A stretch of DNA of 64,000 nt from Casp-actino8 sp964614655 (lineage in GTDB: Bacteria > Actinomycetota > Acidimicrobiia > Acidimicrobiales > Ilumatobacteraceae): contig CAZTPF010000001.1 in NCBI GenBank assembly GCA_964614655.1, forward strand, positions 1 through 64,000, read 5' to 3'. Under the pieces are notes generated by a model, which was not told the DNA's origin, did no database searches, and was given only the letters and a program-made list of their open reading frames with translations. Positions 34,049 to 42,377 of the stretch are shown one piece after another. A program made the translations under genes and the position numbers. Position 1 is the first letter of the stretch; every line of letters begins with the position of its first letter.

Positions 34049-34095
34049 CACCCTGTTGCGCAGGTGACCCGAGGGGTCATTTGCGCAACAGGGTG
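34049..34095. terminator. Nested hairpin between convergent echA19-like and thiolase-like genes
   Basis: The outer arms CACCCTGTTGCGCA (34049-34062) and TGCGCAACAGGGTG (34082-34095) pair perfectly over 14 bp. Inside, TGACCC (34065-34070) pairs with GGGTCA (34074-34079) around a 3-nt loop. Located between two stop codons facing each other, it should act in both directions. A T-rich stretch follows on each side (GATTTTCG; GTTGTTTC on the other strand). Confidence 0.65.
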
Positions 34096-34106
34096 GGCGA
34101 TTTTCG

Positions 34107-35264
34107 TCAGGGTTTGAGGGAGGAGACGAGCCACATGGCGAAGAACTGGCTGCCGCCGCCGTAGGCGTGGCCCACCGCCTTCTTCGCCCCGTCGATCTGG
34201 TGCTCGCCGGCCTTGCCCATGACCTGCATACACGCCTCGCCGAACCGGATCATTCCGGACGCTCCGATCGGATTCGACGACAGCACCCCACCCGACGGAT
34301 TGATCGGGAGCGAGCCCGACATCTCGGTGGCGCCGTCCTCGACCATCCTCCAGCCCTCGTTGCGTGGAGCGAAGCCCAGATTCTCGAGCCACATCGGCTC
34401 GAACCAGGCGAAGGGCACGTAGATCTCGGCGACGTCGATCTCCTCGGCCGGATTGGTGATTCCTCCCTTGCGCCACAGGTCTTCGGCGCACATCTCACCG
34501 GCCCGCGGACTCACCTGTTCACGACCGGCGAACGCCGTCGGCTCGCTGCGCATCGCCGTGGCGTGCACCCAGGCCTTCGGACCCGACATCTTCTCGGCGC
34601 GCTCTTCGCTCATGAGAACCAGGGCCATGGCCCCGTCACTCGACGGACAGGTTTCGATGAAGCGGATGGGATCCCAGAGCATCGGCGTCTCGAGCGCCTT
34701 CTCGAGGGTCCAATCAGGTTCGTGCAAGTGCGCGTACGGGTTCTTGCAGGCGTTGGTGCGATCCTTCACCGCGACCATCGCACCGATGTGAGACGGCGCA
34801 CCCGAGCGCGAGATGTAGCCGCGCACGATCGGTGAGAAGTAGCCGCCGGCGCCGGCGTGCACCGGCATTCCGAACGGGATCGGAACGCTGAGCGCCCACA
34901 TCGCGTTGCCGTCGCTCTGCTTCTCGAAACCGATGGTGAGAACGGTGCCGTGAATTCCGGCCATGACGTGCTGGGCGGCCACGATGGCGGTCGATCCGCC
35001 GACCGAACCGGCCGTGTGCACCCGAAACACCGGCTTCCCGTGAGCGGCCAACGCATCGGCGAGCCACAGTTCGGGCATCGCCACACCCTCGAGCGAATCG
35101 GGTGCCTTGCCGATGACCACGGCGTCGACGTCCTGGATGGTGATTCCGGCATCGGCCAGAGCACGATCGACCGCCTCGCGAACGAGACCGGCGATCGACA
35201 CGTCGGCTCGGCACGACGAGTGATTCGTCTGTCCGACTCCGACCACTGCACAACGTTCGGCCAT
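34107..35264 (-). CDS. Thiolase-like protein (Ltp3-type) without the usual nucleophilic Cys
   Basis: A 385-residue protein of the SCP-x/lipid-transfer thiolase family: CAVVGVGQTNHSSC at the N-terminus, EIYVPFAWFEPMWLENLGF, LPINPSGGVLSSNPIGASGMIR and a C-terminal AYGGGSQFFAMW. Where thiolases carry the catalytic Cys, this protein reads VHTAGSVGGST. Proteins of this group (for example Ltp2, which works with a DUF35 partner) act as retro-aldolases rather than thiolases. It follows the second thiolase-like gene by one base and ends the DUF35-DUF35-Ltp-Ltp operon. The gene order matches Rv3521-Rv3522-Rv3523 of M. tuberculosis, itself of unknown detailed function. Confidence 0.82.
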   Translation of the reverse strand: MAERCAVVGVGQTNHSSCRADVSIAGLVREAVDRALADAGITIQDVDAVVIGKAPDSLEGVAMPELWLADALAAHGKPVFRVHTAGSVGGSTAIVAAQHVMAGIHGTVLTIGFEKQSDGNAMWALSVPIPFGMPVHAGAGGYFSPIVRGYISRSGAPSHIGAMVAVKDRTNACKNPYAHLHEPDWTLEKALETPMLWDPIRFIETCPSSDGAMALVLMSEERAEKMSGPKAWVHATAMRSEPTAFAGREQVSPRAGEMCAEDLWRKGGITNPAEEIDVAEIYVPFAWFEPMWLENLGFAPRNEGWRMVEDGATEMSGSLPINPSGGVLSSNPIGASGMIRFGEACMQVMGKAGEHQIDGAKKAVGHAYGGGSQFFAMWLVSSLKP

Positions 35265-35265
35265 G

Positions 35266-36321
35266 TCAGTCGCCCTCCATCACGCACACCAGGTTCTGCT
35301 GCAAGCACGGTCCGCTCGTCGAGTGAGCGACCGCACGGTCGGCTCGTCCGGCGAAGACCGCCTCGGCTGCTTCGGCGAACCGAGCCAGGCCGGCCGCCAT
35401 GGCCGGATTGGCCACCAACGCGCCGCCGCTCGGATTGATCGCCGTCGTCGACGCGTCGAGACCCATCGCCGAGCGCAACAACAACTCTTGATGCGTGTAC
35501 GGCGCGTAGAGCTCGGCGACGTCGACCTTGTCGCGTCCGACACCGGCCTTCTCGGCGGCGATGCGCGTGGAATCACTCGTGGTGAGGGACCGAGCGCCGA
35601 GCCGCTGCGTGTCGATTCGATGGTCGATGCCACGAATCCACGCCGGTCGCTTCGCCAGTCGGCGAGCCACGTCGTCGGCGGCGAGCACGACGGCGTTGGC
35701 GCCGTCGACCGGCACACTGCAGTCGTGCGCCCGCAACGGTGCCGTGGAGTACGACGCCGACAGCAGCTCGTCGACGGTGTGATCACCCTTCAGATAGGCG
35801 ATGTCATTCGACTTGGCGTCGCGGCGACTCCGCACTGCGACTTCGGCCATCTGCGCTTCGGTCACCACACCGGCGTCGAGACAGGCCCGGGCCTGCAGAG
35901 CGGCCATGGCGTCGAACCCGGGCCAGAGCGGCGTCACGAAGTAGGGATCGGCCTGCAAGGTGAGAATGCGATCGATCGGACCCGACGTGGTCTTGCCGTT
36001 GGCGAACACGACGGCGATGTCGCATTCGCCGGTCTGCAACTTCACCCACGCCTCGTACAGCGCAAGAGCCCCGTCGCCTTCGACATGGCTCTCGACGATG
36101 GGCGGCCAGGCGCCGATGGCGTCGACGGCGGCCACGAAGCTGAACGGCTGACCGCTCATGTAGTCGCAGCTTCCGTGACACCAGAAACCGACGTCCTGTC
36201 GTTCGATACCGGCGTTCTTCACCGCTTCGGCGACGACGGGCAAGATGAGTTCGACCGACGTCAGCTGTGTGCCGATCTGACTCGGTCGTTGGGCAGTGGC
36301 GACGATGGCGACGTCACGCAT
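35266..36321 (-). CDS. Thiolase-like protein (Ltp4-type), Cys-less
   Basis: A 351-residue thiolase-fold protein. The start MRDVAIVATAQRPSQIGTQL, the middle VESHVEGDGALALYEAWVKLQ (no Cys at the nucleophile position), ELYAPYTHQELLLRSAMGL and INPSGGALVANPAMAAGLAR are visible. The lack of the acylatable Cys and the DUF35 neighbours suggest it is part of a hetero-oligomeric carbon-carbon lyase or a non-catalytic partner of the next gene, not a classic thiolase. Its ATG overlaps the DUF35 stop by one base. Assignment to Ltp4 is by order and general sequence pattern. Confidence 0.8.
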   Translation of the reverse strand: MRDVAIVATAQRPSQIGTQLTSVELILPVVAEAVKNAGIERQDVGFWCHGSCDYMSGQPFSFVAAVDAIGAWPPIVESHVEGDGALALYEAWVKLQTGECDIAVVFANGKTTSGPIDRILTLQADPYFVTPLWPGFDAMAALQARACLDAGVVTEAQMAEVAVRSRRDAKSNDIAYLKGDHTVDELLSASYSTAPLRAHDCSVPVDGANAVVLAADDVARRLAKRPAWIRGIDHRIDTQRLGARSLTTSDSTRIAAEKAGVGRDKVDVAELYAPYTHQELLLRSAMGLDASTTAINPSGGALVANPAMAAGLARFAEAAEAVFAGRADRAVAHSTSGPCLQQNLVCVMEGD

Positions 36322-36818
36322 CAGCTCTCACCTGCCTTCGAACCGAGTGCAGCATCGGGTTCACCGGTCGGCCGGAAGTGGGCGATGCTCTCGAGAGTCG
36401 GACCCCACTCGGATCGGTCCTTCCACACCGGCTCGACGCGCATGCCGATTCGTACTTCGTCGGCCTCGCACTCCTGGATGAGGTGCTGCATCGAGATGTC
36501 GGCGCCGTCGAGGACGATCTGCGCCGCGACGTACGGGATCTTCACCTTCTGACCGAGGAACGGAACGTTGACCACGCAGAACGTGGAGATGGTTCCCTTC
36601 GGCCCGACTTCGACGTCTTCGGCGAGAATCGCCGCGCACTTGGGGCACACGCCGTTGCGAGGCGGGAAGTACACGAGAGTGCAGCTCGGACAGCGCTTGC
36701 CGATCAGCTTGCCGTTCATGAGACCGGACAAGTGGCTGGTGGCGTTGGGGCCGGCCGACCACGAGTACTCGACGCCGATGGGCTGGCGCAGGCGAACGAT
36801 GCCGTCGGCCTCGCTCAT
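36321..36818 (-). CDS. DUF35 / OB-fold acyl-CoA-associated protein with zinc ribbon
   Basis: A 165-residue protein. A rubredoxin-like zinc ribbon with Cys43, Cys46, Cys58 and Cys61 (RCPSC...VCPKC) is followed by an OB-fold with TISTFCVVNVPFLGQKVKIP and GMRVEPVWKD. DUF35 proteins bind thiolase-like enzymes and are needed for their aldolase or thiolase activity (ChsH2-Ltp2 and BbsA-BbsB are known examples). The start overlaps the previous DUF35 gene (ATGA) and its stop overlaps the thiolase-like start, arguing for a stoichiometric complex. Confidence 0.85.
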   Translation of the reverse strand: MSEADGIVRLRQPIGVEYSWSAGPNATSHLSGLMNGKLIGKRCPSCTLVYFPPRNGVCPKCAAILAEDVEVGPKGTISTFCVVNVPFLGQKVKIPYVAAQIVLDGADISMQHLIQECEADEVRIGMRVEPVWKDRSEWGPTLESIAHFRPTGEPDAALGSKAGES

Positions 36819-37300
36819 GACGCACCTCCCGACCCGCCGGACACCGGCTCGAAACAGGCGATGTCGGTGATGCCGTTGCCCCGTTCGTCGGCCCAGCGGA
36901 CCTTCACGGCCATACCGGTCGACATGGCATCGATCGAACCGGCGTCGACTGCGTGCAGCAACGGGACGTCGGCCCCGTCGAGGGCGACGAGAGCCCAGGC
37001 GAACGGTCGGTCGAGTGGTTGGTCGGGCGCCGGCGTGGCCTGCCAGGCCCACGTCACGACCCGTCCGGTCTCGGGAAGGGTCACCCATTCGGTGAGTTGC
37101 TCACCGGTCTCGGGATCGAATTCTGCTGGGGGGAAATAGACCCGACCGTCGCTCCCCTTCGTTCCCTCGAGACGACCTTCCTTCAGCGACGTGAAGAAAC
37201 GGGACAAAGCCGTTCCGACGGTGCGACTGTAGGGATAGGCGACTTCGAGAGGAGCGACGAAGGAGTCTCCTTGAAGGGATCCGATAGATGCTCCTGACAC
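36815..37300 (-). CDS. DUF35-like OB-fold protein lacking the zinc ribbon
   Basis: A 161-residue protein with YPYSRTVGTALSRFFTSLKEGRLEGTKGSDGRVYFPP followed by an OB-fold ending MAVKVRWADE and ITDIACFEPV. It aligns with DUF35 proteins, but the CxxC pairs are absent. In M. tuberculosis Rv3521 appears as one longer two-domain protein; here the two halves seem to be separate, overlapping genes. It is the first gene of the operon 37300-34107. Start GTG 37300 has a TACGAA hexamer ending 7 nt upstream, a weaker version of the common promoter pattern. Confidence 0.75.
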   Translation of the reverse strand: MSGASIGSLQGDSFVAPLEVAYPYSRTVGTALSRFFTSLKEGRLEGTKGSDGRVYFPPAEFDPETGEQLTEWVTLPETGRVVTWAWQATPAPDQPLDRPFAWALVALDGADVPLLHAVDAGSIDAMSTGMAVKVRWADERGNGITDIACFEPVSGGSGGAS

Positions 37301-37407
37301 CCCACCATTCGTAGCAGACGGGCACTAACACCCGCACACCGGCCGTTGCTAAGGTCGAAGCCACGACCGGACGACGCGGGGGCGTCGCAACCGACAGAGG
37401 GGGAACC

Positions 37408-38589
37408 ATGCAAGCAGTCGAACGTTCGACGTCATCGTCACGTCGTCGCATCCGAACTGGCATCGCACTCGGCGCATTGCTCACGATCACCGTCGCCTGC
37501 TCCAACCGTGAGAGCGACGATGCGGCCACGACGGCCGCTCCGGCCACCGACGCGCCGGCCGCCACGTCGGCCCCGACCGATTCCGACGCTCCGCCGGCCA
37601 CCGAAGCACCCGCCGTTCCGATGTTCGGAACGATGGAAAGCCCCTGTGGTCCGGCGACCGACGCCGGTGTGCCCACGATCGCTGACGGTCAGAACGGTGG
37701 CGACACACTGAAGCTCGGCACGCAGAACGACCACGGTTATGAAGGCGCCCCCGGCCTCACGATCGAGATGCTCGATGCCGCCAAGGCCTTCGCCGGCTGG
37801 TGCAACGAGCAGGGCGGAATCCGCGGCCTGCAGATCGACGTCGTCGATCTCGACGGCAAACTCTTCAACGTCCCGGCGGCCATCGAGCAGGCGTGCGCCG
37901 AGGTGTTCGCCATGGTGGGTGGCGGTTGGGTCTTCGACGACCAGATGTATCCGCGCTTCCACGAGTGCGGCATGGTGAGCATCCCCGGCTACACGGTGTC
38001 GACGGCGGCCGCCGAAGGCAACGGCAAGGTTCAGCCTCTACCGAACCCGGCCTACGTGAAGCCGATCGGCTGGCTGAAGTGGGGCGCCGAAACGTACCCC
38101 GACGCCGTGAAGAACACGGCGATCGTGTACTCCGACGTCACGATCACCAAGATCAACGCCGATCAGATCGTCGCCGGTATGGAAGCCGTGGGTGGTTACG
38201 AGGTCACGCAGATGATTGCCTACTCGCCCACCGGCGAGGCCAACTGGGTGCCCTTCGCCCAGAAGCTGAAGGACGGCGACGTCTCGACCATGGCCTTCGT
38301 TGGCGAACCCGGCAACCTGATCCTTTTGTACAAGGCCATGCGTGAAGTGGGCTACGTGCCCGAGCTCGTGTTCGCCGACGCCAANNNNNNNNNNNNNNNN
38401 NNNNNNNNNNNNNNNNNNNNNNNNNNNNNNNNNNNNNNNNNNNNNNNNNNNNNNNNNNNNNNNNNNNNNNNNNNNNNNNNNNNNGACGACAACGGAGGCG
38501 GCTGGCACTGCGACGATCCCGGAATCGCCGAATTGGCCGGCGACTTCGGTGACACGACGCAGGGCATCGATCCCACCCGCGAGAACTGA
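37408..38589 (+). CDS. Liv-type substrate-binding lipoprotein (paralogue 2), interrupted by an N gap
   Basis: A signal peptide with lipobox ITVAC, an Ala/Thr/Pro-rich linker and a type I periplasmic-binding fold (AFAGWCNEQGGI, GGGWVFDDQMYPRFHEC, PTGEANWVPFAQKL). It is a clear paralogue of the lipoprotein at 19948. The sequence breaks at 38385-38484 (100 N), after VFADA, and resumes at DDNGGGWHCDD. In the paralogue these two points are about 147 residues apart, so roughly 440 nt are probably missing. It is the first gene of the Liv operon and should deliver the substrate to the fused permease. A steroid or steroid-acid ligand is a guess from context. Confidence 0.82.
   Translation: MQAVERSTSSSRRRIRTGIALGALLTITVACSNRESDDAATTAAPATDAPAATSAPTDSDAPPATEAPAVPMFGTMESPCGPATDAGVPTIADGQNGGDTLKLGTQNDHGYEGAPGLTIEMLDAAKAFAGWCNEQGGIRGLQIDVVDLDGKLFNVPAAIEQACAEVFAMVGGGWVFDDQMYPRFHECGMVSIPGYTVSTAAAEGNGKVQPLPNPAYVKPIGWLKWGAETYPDAVKNTAIVYSDVTITKINADQIVAGMEAVGGYEVTQMIAYSPTGEANWVPFAQKLKDGDVSTMAFVGEPGNLILLYKAMREVGYVPELVFADAXXXXXXXXXXXXXXXXXXXXXXXXXXXXXXXXXXDDNGGGWHCDDPGIAELAGDFGDTTQGIDPTREN
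38385..38484. other. Assembly gap (100 N) in the second Liv-type lipoprotein
   Basis: Comparison with the paralogue at 19948 suggests that about 440 nt are missing, more than four times the printed length. Confidence 0.9.
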
Positions 38590-38628
38590 TCGGTCCGCAA
38601 GGATCGATCAGCCGAACGGAACAGCTGC

Positions 38629-40905
38629 ATGCAGGAACTGCTGACCTTCACCATCATCGGTCTGTCGACCGGTGCGATCTACGCGGTGGTGGCCAGCGGA
38701 CTCGTCGTCACGTACACGACGTCGGGCATCTTCAACCTCGCCCACGGCGCGACCGGCATGCTGTCGGCGTTCACCTATTGGCAGCTGCGCTTCGACTGGG
38801 ATCTACCAGCACCCATCGCGCTGTTCCTCACCCTCTTCGTCCTCGCGCCTCTGTTCGGCATCCTCACCGAACGGGTGGTGATGCGCGGACTGCAAGGCAC
38901 GACCGAGGTGGTGCGCCTGTCGGTCACGGTCGCGTTGTTCGCGTTCATGATCGGTCTGGCCAACTGGATCTGGCCGAGTGATTCGAGTCGTGAGGCCTTC
39001 CTCAAGTTCTTCGAGGGCAACAGCGTCGCCATCGGCGGCATCAACGTGTCGTGGCATCGCATCATCACGTTCGGATGCGCCATCCTCGTGGCGATCGTCC
39101 TGCGCATCGTCCTCTACAAGACGCGTATGGGCGTCGCCATGCGCGCCGTGGTCGACGACCGAAGCCTCACCGAACTGAACGGCGCCCGACCCGATCGGGT
39201 GTCGATGTTCGCCTGGGCGATCAGCGCATCGCTTGCCGCCCTTGCCGGAATCCTTCTTGCGGGCGAACAGCAGCTCAACATCGAACCGCTGGTCCTGCTC
39301 GTGATCAACGCCTACGCGGCCGCGATCATCGGCCGACTGAAGAACCTGCCACTCACTTTCTTCGGAGCTGCTCTACTTGGCCTGCTCGACGCCTATTACC
39401 TCGCCTACTCCGACTCGTCGTGGTTCCCCCAGTCGTTCTTCGGATTCTCGCTGTCGGGTGTGCGGGCTTCGATCCCGACCATCATCTTGTTCGTCGCCCT
39501 TCTCGCTCGTCCACAGTCACGACTGCGAGCCGGCGTATCGCGGTTCCGAGAGGAGTCGCGAGTTCCCCAGTGGAGCACGGCGATTCTCGGTGCCGTCACC
39601 CTGATCGTGATCACGGTCGGTATCTCGGGGATGCTCACCCGCGCCAACACGTTGCTGCTGCTCAACGGCTTCACGTTCGCCATCGTCGCTCTCTCACTCG
39701 TACCGCTCACGGGGTACGCCGGGCAGATGTCGCTCGCCCCGCTCACGTTCGCCGGCCTGGGTGCCATCGCCATGGCCAAATTGCCCGGCAACGGCAATCT
39801 CCTGACCTTCGTGGCGGCGATCCTCATCGTGGCCGTCGTGGGCGCGATCGTGGCGTTACCGGCCCTCCGCCTCACCGGCATCTACCTCGCCCTCAGTACC
39901 GCGGCCTTCGCGGTGCTGGTGTCGAAACTCGTGTTCAACCAACGTCAGACGTTCCAGACCGGCAACATCGCCGTTCCGGTCCTCGACGTTCCGTTCGTCG
40001 ACATCGGCTCGCCGCGGTCGCGACTCATCCTGGCGTCGGTCGCCTTCTCGATCCTCGGCCTGTTGGTCGTGGCCGTCCGCCGCAGCCGACTCGGTCGGCG
40101 CTTCATCGCGCTGAAGGATTCACCGGCCGCTGCGGCAACCCTCGGCATGAATCTCACTCGCACCAAGGTGATCGCCTTCGCCATGTCGGCCGGTATCGGC
40201 GCCTGTGCCGGAGCCCTCGCCGGCGACAAGGTGAGTCCGCAGCACTACGACTTCACACAGAGCCTGCCCGTCGTGCTGCTCGCCGTGGTGGGTGGAGTCG
40301 GAACCGTGGGCGGAGCCTTCTTCGGCGGAATCCTTCTTGGCGGCAACTCGATTCTCGCCAGTGTCGTTCCGTCGCTGAAGAACCTGGCCAAGGTTCTCCC
40401 GGGCACCATCGGTATCACCCTCGGCCGCAATCCGAACGGCGCCGCTCTCCAGACCGCCGAGTCGTTCCGATCGCTGCAGAACCGGTGGGGACTCATCTCC
40501 TTCGCCGGTGCAGGTGCCATCGTCATCTGGGCGCTCACTGCGGCCGACGTGCTGTCGCACTGGTCGTTCTTCGTCACCGGCGTGGTGTGGTTCCTCGCCG
40601 TCACGCCCAACCTGGCCGCCATCGCCGACTCCACGCATCCCGCTCGGCGAATCAGCACCATCGTGTACCTGGCCGCCGGACTCGCACTCTGCGGAGGTGT
40701 CGACTGGAGCACGGCACTCGACGTCACCGGCCAGCGACTCATCGCCGTCGTCATCCTCGTGGCTGTCATCGGTCTCGGTGCTCAGCGCATGATCGAGAAC
40801 GAACCGCGAGTGCACAAGGACTCCCCTGACGTCCTCGGCCTCGACCGCTCGTTCACCGGTGACGAGATCGAACGGGCCGAACGCGAACTACGGGTGAGCA
40901 TCTGA
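38629..40905 (+). CDS. Fused LivH-LivM permease of a branched-chain-type ABC transporter
   Basis: A 758-residue membrane protein. Residues 1 to about 290 are a LivH domain (GLSTGAIYAVVASGLVVTYTTSGIFNLAHGA, AIIGRLKNLPLTFFGAALLG). About 320 to 600 are a LivM domain (MSLAPLTFAGLGAIAMAKL, VGGVGTVGGAFFGGILLGG). The last 150 residues hold about four extra membrane helices and a charged tail with no Liv equivalent. Fusion gives one polypeptide with the whole membrane part. The next gene starts on the stop (TGATG at 40903-40907). Transporters of this class carry amino acids, amides, urea or aromatic and carboxylic acids. Confidence 0.87.
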   Translation: MQELLTFTIIGLSTGAIYAVVASGLVVTYTTSGIFNLAHGATGMLSAFTYWQLRFDWDLPAPIALFLTLFVLAPLFGILTERVVMRGLQGTTEVVRLSVTVALFAFMIGLANWIWPSDSSREAFLKFFEGNSVAIGGINVSWHRIITFGCAILVAIVLRIVLYKTRMGVAMRAVVDDRSLTELNGARPDRVSMFAWAISASLAALAGILLAGEQQLNIEPLVLLVINAYAAAIIGRLKNLPLTFFGAALLGLLDAYYLAYSDSSWFPQSFFGFSLSGVRASIPTIILFVALLARPQSRLRAGVSRFREESRVPQWSTAILGAVTLIVITVGISGMLTRANTLLLLNGFTFAIVALSLVPLTGYAGQMSLAPLTFAGLGAIAMAKLPGNGNLLTFVAAILIVAVVGAIVALPALRLTGIYLALSTAAFAVLVSKLVFNQRQTFQTGNIAVPVLDVPFVDIGSPRSRLILASVAFSILGLLVVAVRRSRLGRRFIALKDSPAAAATLGMNLTRTKVIAFAMSAGIGACAGALAGDKVSPQHYDFTQSLPVVLLAVVGGVGTVGGAFFGGILLGGNSILASVVPSLKNLAKVLPGTIGITLGRNPNGAALQTAESFRSLQNRWGLISFAGAGAIVIWALTAADVLSHWSFFVTGVVWFLAVTPNLAAIADSTHPARRISTIVYLAAGLALCGGVDWSTALDVTGQRLIAVVILVAVIGLGAQRMIENEPRVHKDSPDVLGLDRSFTGDEIERAERELRVSI

Positions 40906-41612
40906 TGTCGCTTCTCTACGTCGATCAGGTGATGGTGCGCTTCGGCGGCGTGATGGCGGTCAGCGGCGCCACCCTCATGGCGCGAGCCGGACAGGTGACC
41001 GGACTCATCGGACCGAACGGGGCCGGCAAGACCACGTTGTTCAACGTGATCAGCGGGATCCAGGATCCGACAGCCGGTTCGGTGAGCATCGACGGTGAGG
41101 ACGTGACCCGTCTCGCCCCGCACAAGCGGGCTCAGCTCGGCGTGGCCCGCACCTTCCAGCGGCTCGAACTCTTCTCGTCGCTCACGGTCCGCGACAACAT
41201 CCGCGTGGCCGCCGAACTCGCCATGCTCACCAACGTCTCCTCCACCGTCGAGAAGTTGATCGCCCGCGTCGGACTGGCCGACGTCGCCGACCGCACCGCC
41301 GGTGATCTTCCCACCGGATCGGCCCGACTGGTCGAGATCGCCCGCGCCCTGGCCACCAAGCCGAAACTTCTTCTCCTCGACGAACCGGCGTCGGGTCTGT
41401 CCGACATCGAGAGCGAGCATCTCGGGCGTCTGTTGCGATCTCTCGCCGACGAAGGGCTCGGAGTCCTTCTCGTCGAACACGACATGGATCTCGTGATGCG
41501 AGTGTGCGACCACATCTTCGTACTCGATCTCGGCGTGGTGATCGCCGAGGGATCACCGATCGAGATCCGTCAGGACCCACGTGTCCTCGAGGCCTATCTG
41601 GGGGCGTCGTGA
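40905..41612 (+). CDS. livG: LivG-like ABC transporter ATP-binding protein
   Basis: A 235-residue ATPase with Walker A GPNGAGKTT, a Q-loop region GVARTFQRLELF, a divergent signature PTGSARLVEIARAL (instead of LSGGQ) and Walker B LLLLDEPASGLSD. The C-terminus PIEIRQDPRVLEAYLG is typical of LivG. It energises the fused permease together with LivF. ATG 40905 overlaps the permease stop by one base and the stop overlaps livF as GTGA. Confidence 0.9.
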   Translation: MSLLYVDQVMVRFGGVMAVSGATLMARAGQVTGLIGPNGAGKTTLFNVISGIQDPTAGSVSIDGEDVTRLAPHKRAQLGVARTFQRLELFSSLTVRDNIRVAAELAMLTNVSSTVEKLIARVGLADVADRTAGDLPTGSARLVEIARALATKPKLLLLDEPASGLSDIESEHLGRLLRSLADEGLGVLLVEHDMDLVMRVCDHIFVLDLGVVIAEGSPIEIRQDPRVLEAYLGAS

Positions 41613-42325
41613 ACCGGCCCATCCTCGAACTACGCCGCATCCGCGCCGGCTACGGCGCGATCGAGGTCTTGCACGACGTCTCGTTCGAAGTGGGCACCGG
41701 ACAGGTGGTGGCTCTTCTCGGCCCGAACGGAGCCGGCAAGAGCACGACCATCAAAGTGGTGAGCGGACTGTTGCGCCCGTCGTCGGGTCAACTCGTGGTG
41801 GCCGGTCGCGACGTCACCGGAGCATCAGCGGACGCGCTGTCCCGCGCCGGAGTGTGCACGATTCCCGAAGGCCGCGGGATCTTCCCCAATCTCACAGTGC
41901 GCGAGAACCTGGTGATGGCCACCTTCAGCGGCCGTTCACTCGACCGCATCGAACACGACGCCTACACCCGCTTCCCGCGGCTCGCCGAACGTCGCACCCA
42001 GTTGGCCGGCACGATGTCGGGCGGCGAACAGCAGATGCTCTCGCTCGCCCGAGCCCTGGCCGTCGATCCGGCAGTCCTCCTCATCGACGAGTTGTCGATG
42101 GGTCTGGCCCCCAAGATCGTGAGCGAGCTCTACGAGCAGGTCGCACGCATCGCTGCCGAGGGTGTCTCGGTTCTCGTCGTCGAGCAGTTCGCTCGAACGG
42201 TTCTCGGCGTCGCCGACTGGGCGATCGTCCTGTCGCACGGAGTGGTTCAGGTGTCCGGACCGGCCGACGAAATCGGCGAAGATGTGCTGGCCGGCGCGTA
42301 CCTCGGCGACCGGAGCGATCCATGA
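41609..42325 (+). CDS. livF: LivF-like ABC transporter ATP-binding protein
   Basis: A 238-residue ATPase with Walker A GPNGAGKST, LivF-typical IPEGRGIFPNLTVRENL, signature TMSGGEQQMLSLARAL and Walker B VLLIDELSMGLAPK. It forms the second nucleotide-binding subunit. The GTG start at 41609 overlaps the livG stop. It ends the transporter operon; the following small membrane protein has its own ribosome binding site 53 bp later. Confidence 0.9.
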   Translation: MNRPILELRRIRAGYGAIEVLHDVSFEVGTGQVVALLGPNGAGKSTTIKVVSGLLRPSSGQLVVAGRDVTGASADALSRAGVCTIPEGRGIFPNLTVRENLVMATFSGRSLDRIEHDAYTRFPRLAERRTQLAGTMSGGEQQMLSLARALAVDPAVLLIDELSMGLAPKIVSELYEQVARIAAEGVSVLVVEQFARTVLGVADWAIVLSHGVVQVSGPADEIGEDVLAGAYLGDRSDP

Positions 42326-42377
42326 GTTCGTCCATCATCACGACGCATCGTTCGATGCTTCACACAGGAGAAAGAAC

